Part shown: positions 62,095 through 64,000 of the stretch, piece by piece | Position numbering within the stretch: the stretch's first letter is position 1 | How the letters are laid out: the number at the start of each line of letters is the position of its first letter | NCBI RefSeq assembly: GCF_030547185.1 | Contig: NZ_JAUOQR010000004.1 | Coordinates: 186,001-250,000 of the forward strand | Reading direction: 5' to 3' | Length of the DNA stretch: 64,000 nt | Source of the DNA: Neptuniibacter sp. 1_MG-2023 | GTDB lineage: Bacteria > Pseudomonadota > Gammaproteobacteria > Pseudomonadales > Balneatricaceae | Made by a program: the position numbers and the translations under genes | The notes under the pieces: generated by a model | Told to the model about the DNA's origin: nothing | The model's input: only the letters and a program-made list of their open reading frames with translations | The model's database searches: none

Positions 62095-63855
62095 ATGGAT
62101 CGTAGTGTTAGTAATTCAGCCAGTGAGCAATTAAGTTTTCAGATATCTAACCATCTCCAGGTTATATATTCTGAAAAAAGTGTCGAAATGTTGGCTGATT
62201 TGGCTTCGGAGCTTGTTGAAATAATGCGTCTGCAGCAGGTTGATGGCGTACCTGTATCCCATAAAAACTATTGGGATGAAAGCGATGTCATTATGATTAC
62301 TTATGGTGATTCTCTATATGAGCCTGGCAAAAGAGCGCTAACAACATTGCATCGTTTTCTGCATGAGCAGTGCGATGGGGTCATTAATGGCGTGCATGTG
62401 TTGCCCTTTTTCCCTTATAGCTCAGATGATGGCTTTGCCGTTAGTGATTATTATAAAGTGAGAGAGTCAGTTGGCGAGTGGGAAGATATTAAAAAACTGG
62501 CTGCTGAATTTCGTTTGATGTCTGATGTTGTTATTAATCACTGCTCAGGTGAGAGCGGATGGTTTCAAAACTTCATTAAAGGAGAGGGGCTTGGAAGTGA
62601 TTATTTCTATGTGGCGAGCCCTGACGATGATCTGTCTCAAGTTGTTCGTCCCCGAACAACTCCTTTGTTGAGAGAGGTTGAAACGGAAAAGGGGCTTCAG
62701 CATGTTTGGTGTACTTTCAGTCATGATCAAGTAGATTTTGATTTTAGAAATCCAAAAGTTTTAAAAGAGTTTGTAAAGCTTGTTCGCTTCTATCTGGATA
62801 ACGGCGTTAATATTTTTCGTTTGGATGCCATTGCTTTTTTGTGGAAGGAGAGCGGGACAACGTGCCTGAATTTAGAGCAAACCCATGAGGTTGTTCGATT
62901 ATTGCGGCTTTTGATCGGATTTGCTTGCCCTACTGCCATGATTATTACTGAGACCAATATACCGAGTAGGGAAAACCTATCCTATTTTGGTAATGCTAAT
63001 GAAGCTCATTGTGTCTATAACTTTTCACTGCCGCCTTTGCTCTTGCATGCGCTTTTAACGGGCCAAAGTTTTTATTTAAAGCAGTGGATGATGAGTATGC
63101 CTCCTGCGCAGGATGGTACGGCCTATTTCAACTTTATAGCTTCCCATGATGGTATTGGTTTACGGCCAGTGGAGGGAATCTTACCTGATACTGAAGTTGA
63201 AATGTTGACAGACAGGATGCAGGAATGGGGAGGGCATGTTTCGTGGCGTGCTTTAGAAGATGGAGTAAATAAGCCTTATGAGATCAATATTACTCTCTTT
63301 GAGGCTCTGCAGGGAACGATAGAAGGAGAGGATGAGTTTGGTGTGGAACGCTTTCTGTGTGCGCATAGAATAATGTTGGCACTGGAAGGTATACCAGGCA
63401 TCTATTTCCAAAGCTTGTTGGGTAGTCTTAATGATCATGAACGAGTCAAAATGACGGGGCATTTTCGTTCAATTAATCGTCATCATTGGGAGTATGATTC
63501 ATTGGTCCAGCTTCTGGGTGACGAAACTTCACATTACGCATATATTTTTGATGCGATGAAACGGCTTATTTCCATTCGTACAAAGCAGACAGCTTTCCAT
63601 CCTAATGCAACGCAATTTACCCTCCATTTAGGAGATCAGATATTTGGTTTTTGGCGACAAGGGATTAATAGAAGGCAGAGTATTTTTTGTTTGAATAATC
63701 TTAGTGATAAGCCAGCAGCATTGCTTTTATCGGATCTAAACTTAATAAATACGCATCAATGGTCAGATCTATTGAGTGATGATGTTTTTGATGACCTGCA
63801 TGCTACGATCGAGCTTGCGCCTTACCAAAGTATTTGGTTATCAAACGAAAAGTAA
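62095..63855 (+). CDS. GH13_18 glycoside phosphorylase (glucosylglycerate or sucrose phosphorylase)
   Basis: 586-residue alpha-amylase-superfamily phosphorylase. Catalytic residues appear in [11 protein letters not shown] (nucleophile Asp near residue 244), IITETNIP (acid/base Glu near 286) and FIASHDGIG (transition-state Asp near 354). The sequence belongs to the sucrose-phosphorylase-like subfamily. In several gammaproteobacteria this subfamily includes glucosylglycerate phosphorylase next to synthase genes, which fits here. ATG at 62095 is favoured, as an upstream frame overlaps gpgS without a ribosome site. It would break down stored glucosylglycerate to glucose-1-phosphate and glycerate. 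Confidence 0.83.
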   Translation: MDRSVSNSASEQLSFQISNHLQVIYSEKSVEMLADLASELVEIMRLQQVDGVPVSHKNYWDESDVIMITYGDSLYEPGKRALTTLHRFLHEQCDGVINGVHVLPFFPYSSDDGFAVSDYYKVRESVGEWEDIKKLAAEFRLMSDVVINHCSGESGWFQNFIKGEGLGSDYFYVASPDDDLSQVVRPRTTPLLREVETEKGLQHVWCTFSHDQVDFDFRNPKVLKEFVKLVRFYLDNGVNIFRLDAIAFLWKESGTTCLNLEQTHEVVRLLRLLIGFACPTAMIITETNIPSRENLSYFGNANEAHCVYNFSLPPLLLHALLTGQSFYLKQWMMSMPPAQDGTAYFNFIASHDGIGLRPVEGILPDTEVEMLTDRMQEWGGHVSWRALEDGVNKPYEINITLFEALQGTIEGEDEFGVERFLCAHRIMLALEGIPGIYFQSLLGSLNDHERVKMTGHFRSINRHHWEYDSLVQLLGDETSHYAYIFDAMKRLISIRTKQTAFHPNATQFTLHLGDQIFGFWRQGINRRQSIFCLNNLSDKPAALLLSDLNLINTHQWSDLLSDDVFDDLHATIELAPYQSIWLSNEK

Positions 63856-63878
63856 TAAAGGAAGGGTAAAATAGGAAG

Positions 63879-63955
<77 letters not shown>

Positions 63956-63991
63956 ACATAACTGCTATGCAGTAAAGCCAAAAGAGAAAAG

Positions 63992-64000
63992 TGGTCGGAG
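63992..64000 (-). tRNA. 3' end of a second tRNA, cut by the window edge
   Basis: The last nine bases (TGGTCGGAG) equal the end of the preceding tRNA gene (CTCCGACCA on the minus strand), so another tRNA begins here, probably a tandem copy with the same acceptor stem. Its identity cannot be read. Confidence 0.55.

Overview
The window looks like chromosomal DNA from a marine, aerobic, heterotrophic gammaproteobacterium, probably of the Oceanospirillaceae / Oceanospirillales type. That placement is an inference. It rests on moderate GC, the dnaX-ybaB-recR and rnd-ycgL-ycgN runs, a DUF2986 mini-gene, a glucosylglycerate (compatible-solute) cluster and many signalling domains. I see no prophage, insertion sequence, CRISPR array or rRNA.

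Region 1 (1-8.7 kb) is a series of mostly minus-strand accessory genes. They encode a Tat-exported sulfide:quinone reductase/FccB-like flavoprotein, a ferric-reductase-like flavocytochrome, a GNAT acetyltransferase, a Cys-cluster protein, a cytochrome b561, a small membrane protein, a TagD-like nucleotidyltransferase paired with a CDP-alcohol phosphatidyltransferase, an endonuclease/exonuclease/phosphatase protein carrying an out-of-phase 8-bp tandem repeat, and a SpoIIAA-like STAS protein. A long nested palindrome lies beside the nucleotidyltransferase gene.

Region 2 (8.8-34.8 kb) is the centrepiece: a cobalamin riboswitch followed by about 22 tightly packed, often overlapping plus-strand genes. 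They encode metal uptake (DUF4198/NikK-like, CbiM, NikL-like, CbiQ, CbiO), a His-tailed MFS exporter, a fused ChlI/ChlD chelatase subunit, CobO, CbiA, CbiD, CbiJ/CobK, CbiC, CbiET, CbiL, CbiG, CbiH, CbiF, CobW, CobN, CbiP/CobQ, CbiB, a threonine-phosphate decarboxylase and a His-rich CbiX. Together they would take sirohydrochlorin/precorrin-2 to adenosylcobinamide phosphate. The set is mosaic: it has the early-insertion chelatase CbiX and 'anaerobic' CbiD/CbiG, and also the late, ATP-dependent CobN with a ChlID partner. The nucleotide-loop genes (cobU/cobT/cobS/cobC) are not in the window.

Region 3 (34.8-44.3 kb) is mixed. It holds a cytochrome P460, a YjbR protein, a CreA-like lipoprotein, a methyltransferase, a cytoplasmic FIST-domain chemoreceptor, a DUF2986 mini-gene, a cold-shock protein with a long leader, two small orphan ORFs, a DUF445 protein, a TrmK-like methyltransferase, pyrC and an unknown protein.

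Region 4 (44.7-59.7 kb) is mostly housekeeping: dnaX (with a clear -1 frameshift site that would give the gamma subunit), ybaB, recR, rnd, ycgL and ycgN. A 1018-residue ammonium-transporter/PAS/GGDEF/EAL fusion follows, then rpsA, an unknown coiled-coil membrane protein, prc, an FKBP lipoprotein and an M18 aminopeptidase.

Region 5 (59.9-64 kb) is a compact glucosylglycerate cluster: HAD phosphatase, glucosyl-3-phosphoglycerate synthase and GH13_18 phosphorylase. It is followed by tRNA-Pro(TGG) on the minus strand and the 3' end of a second tRNA at the window edge.
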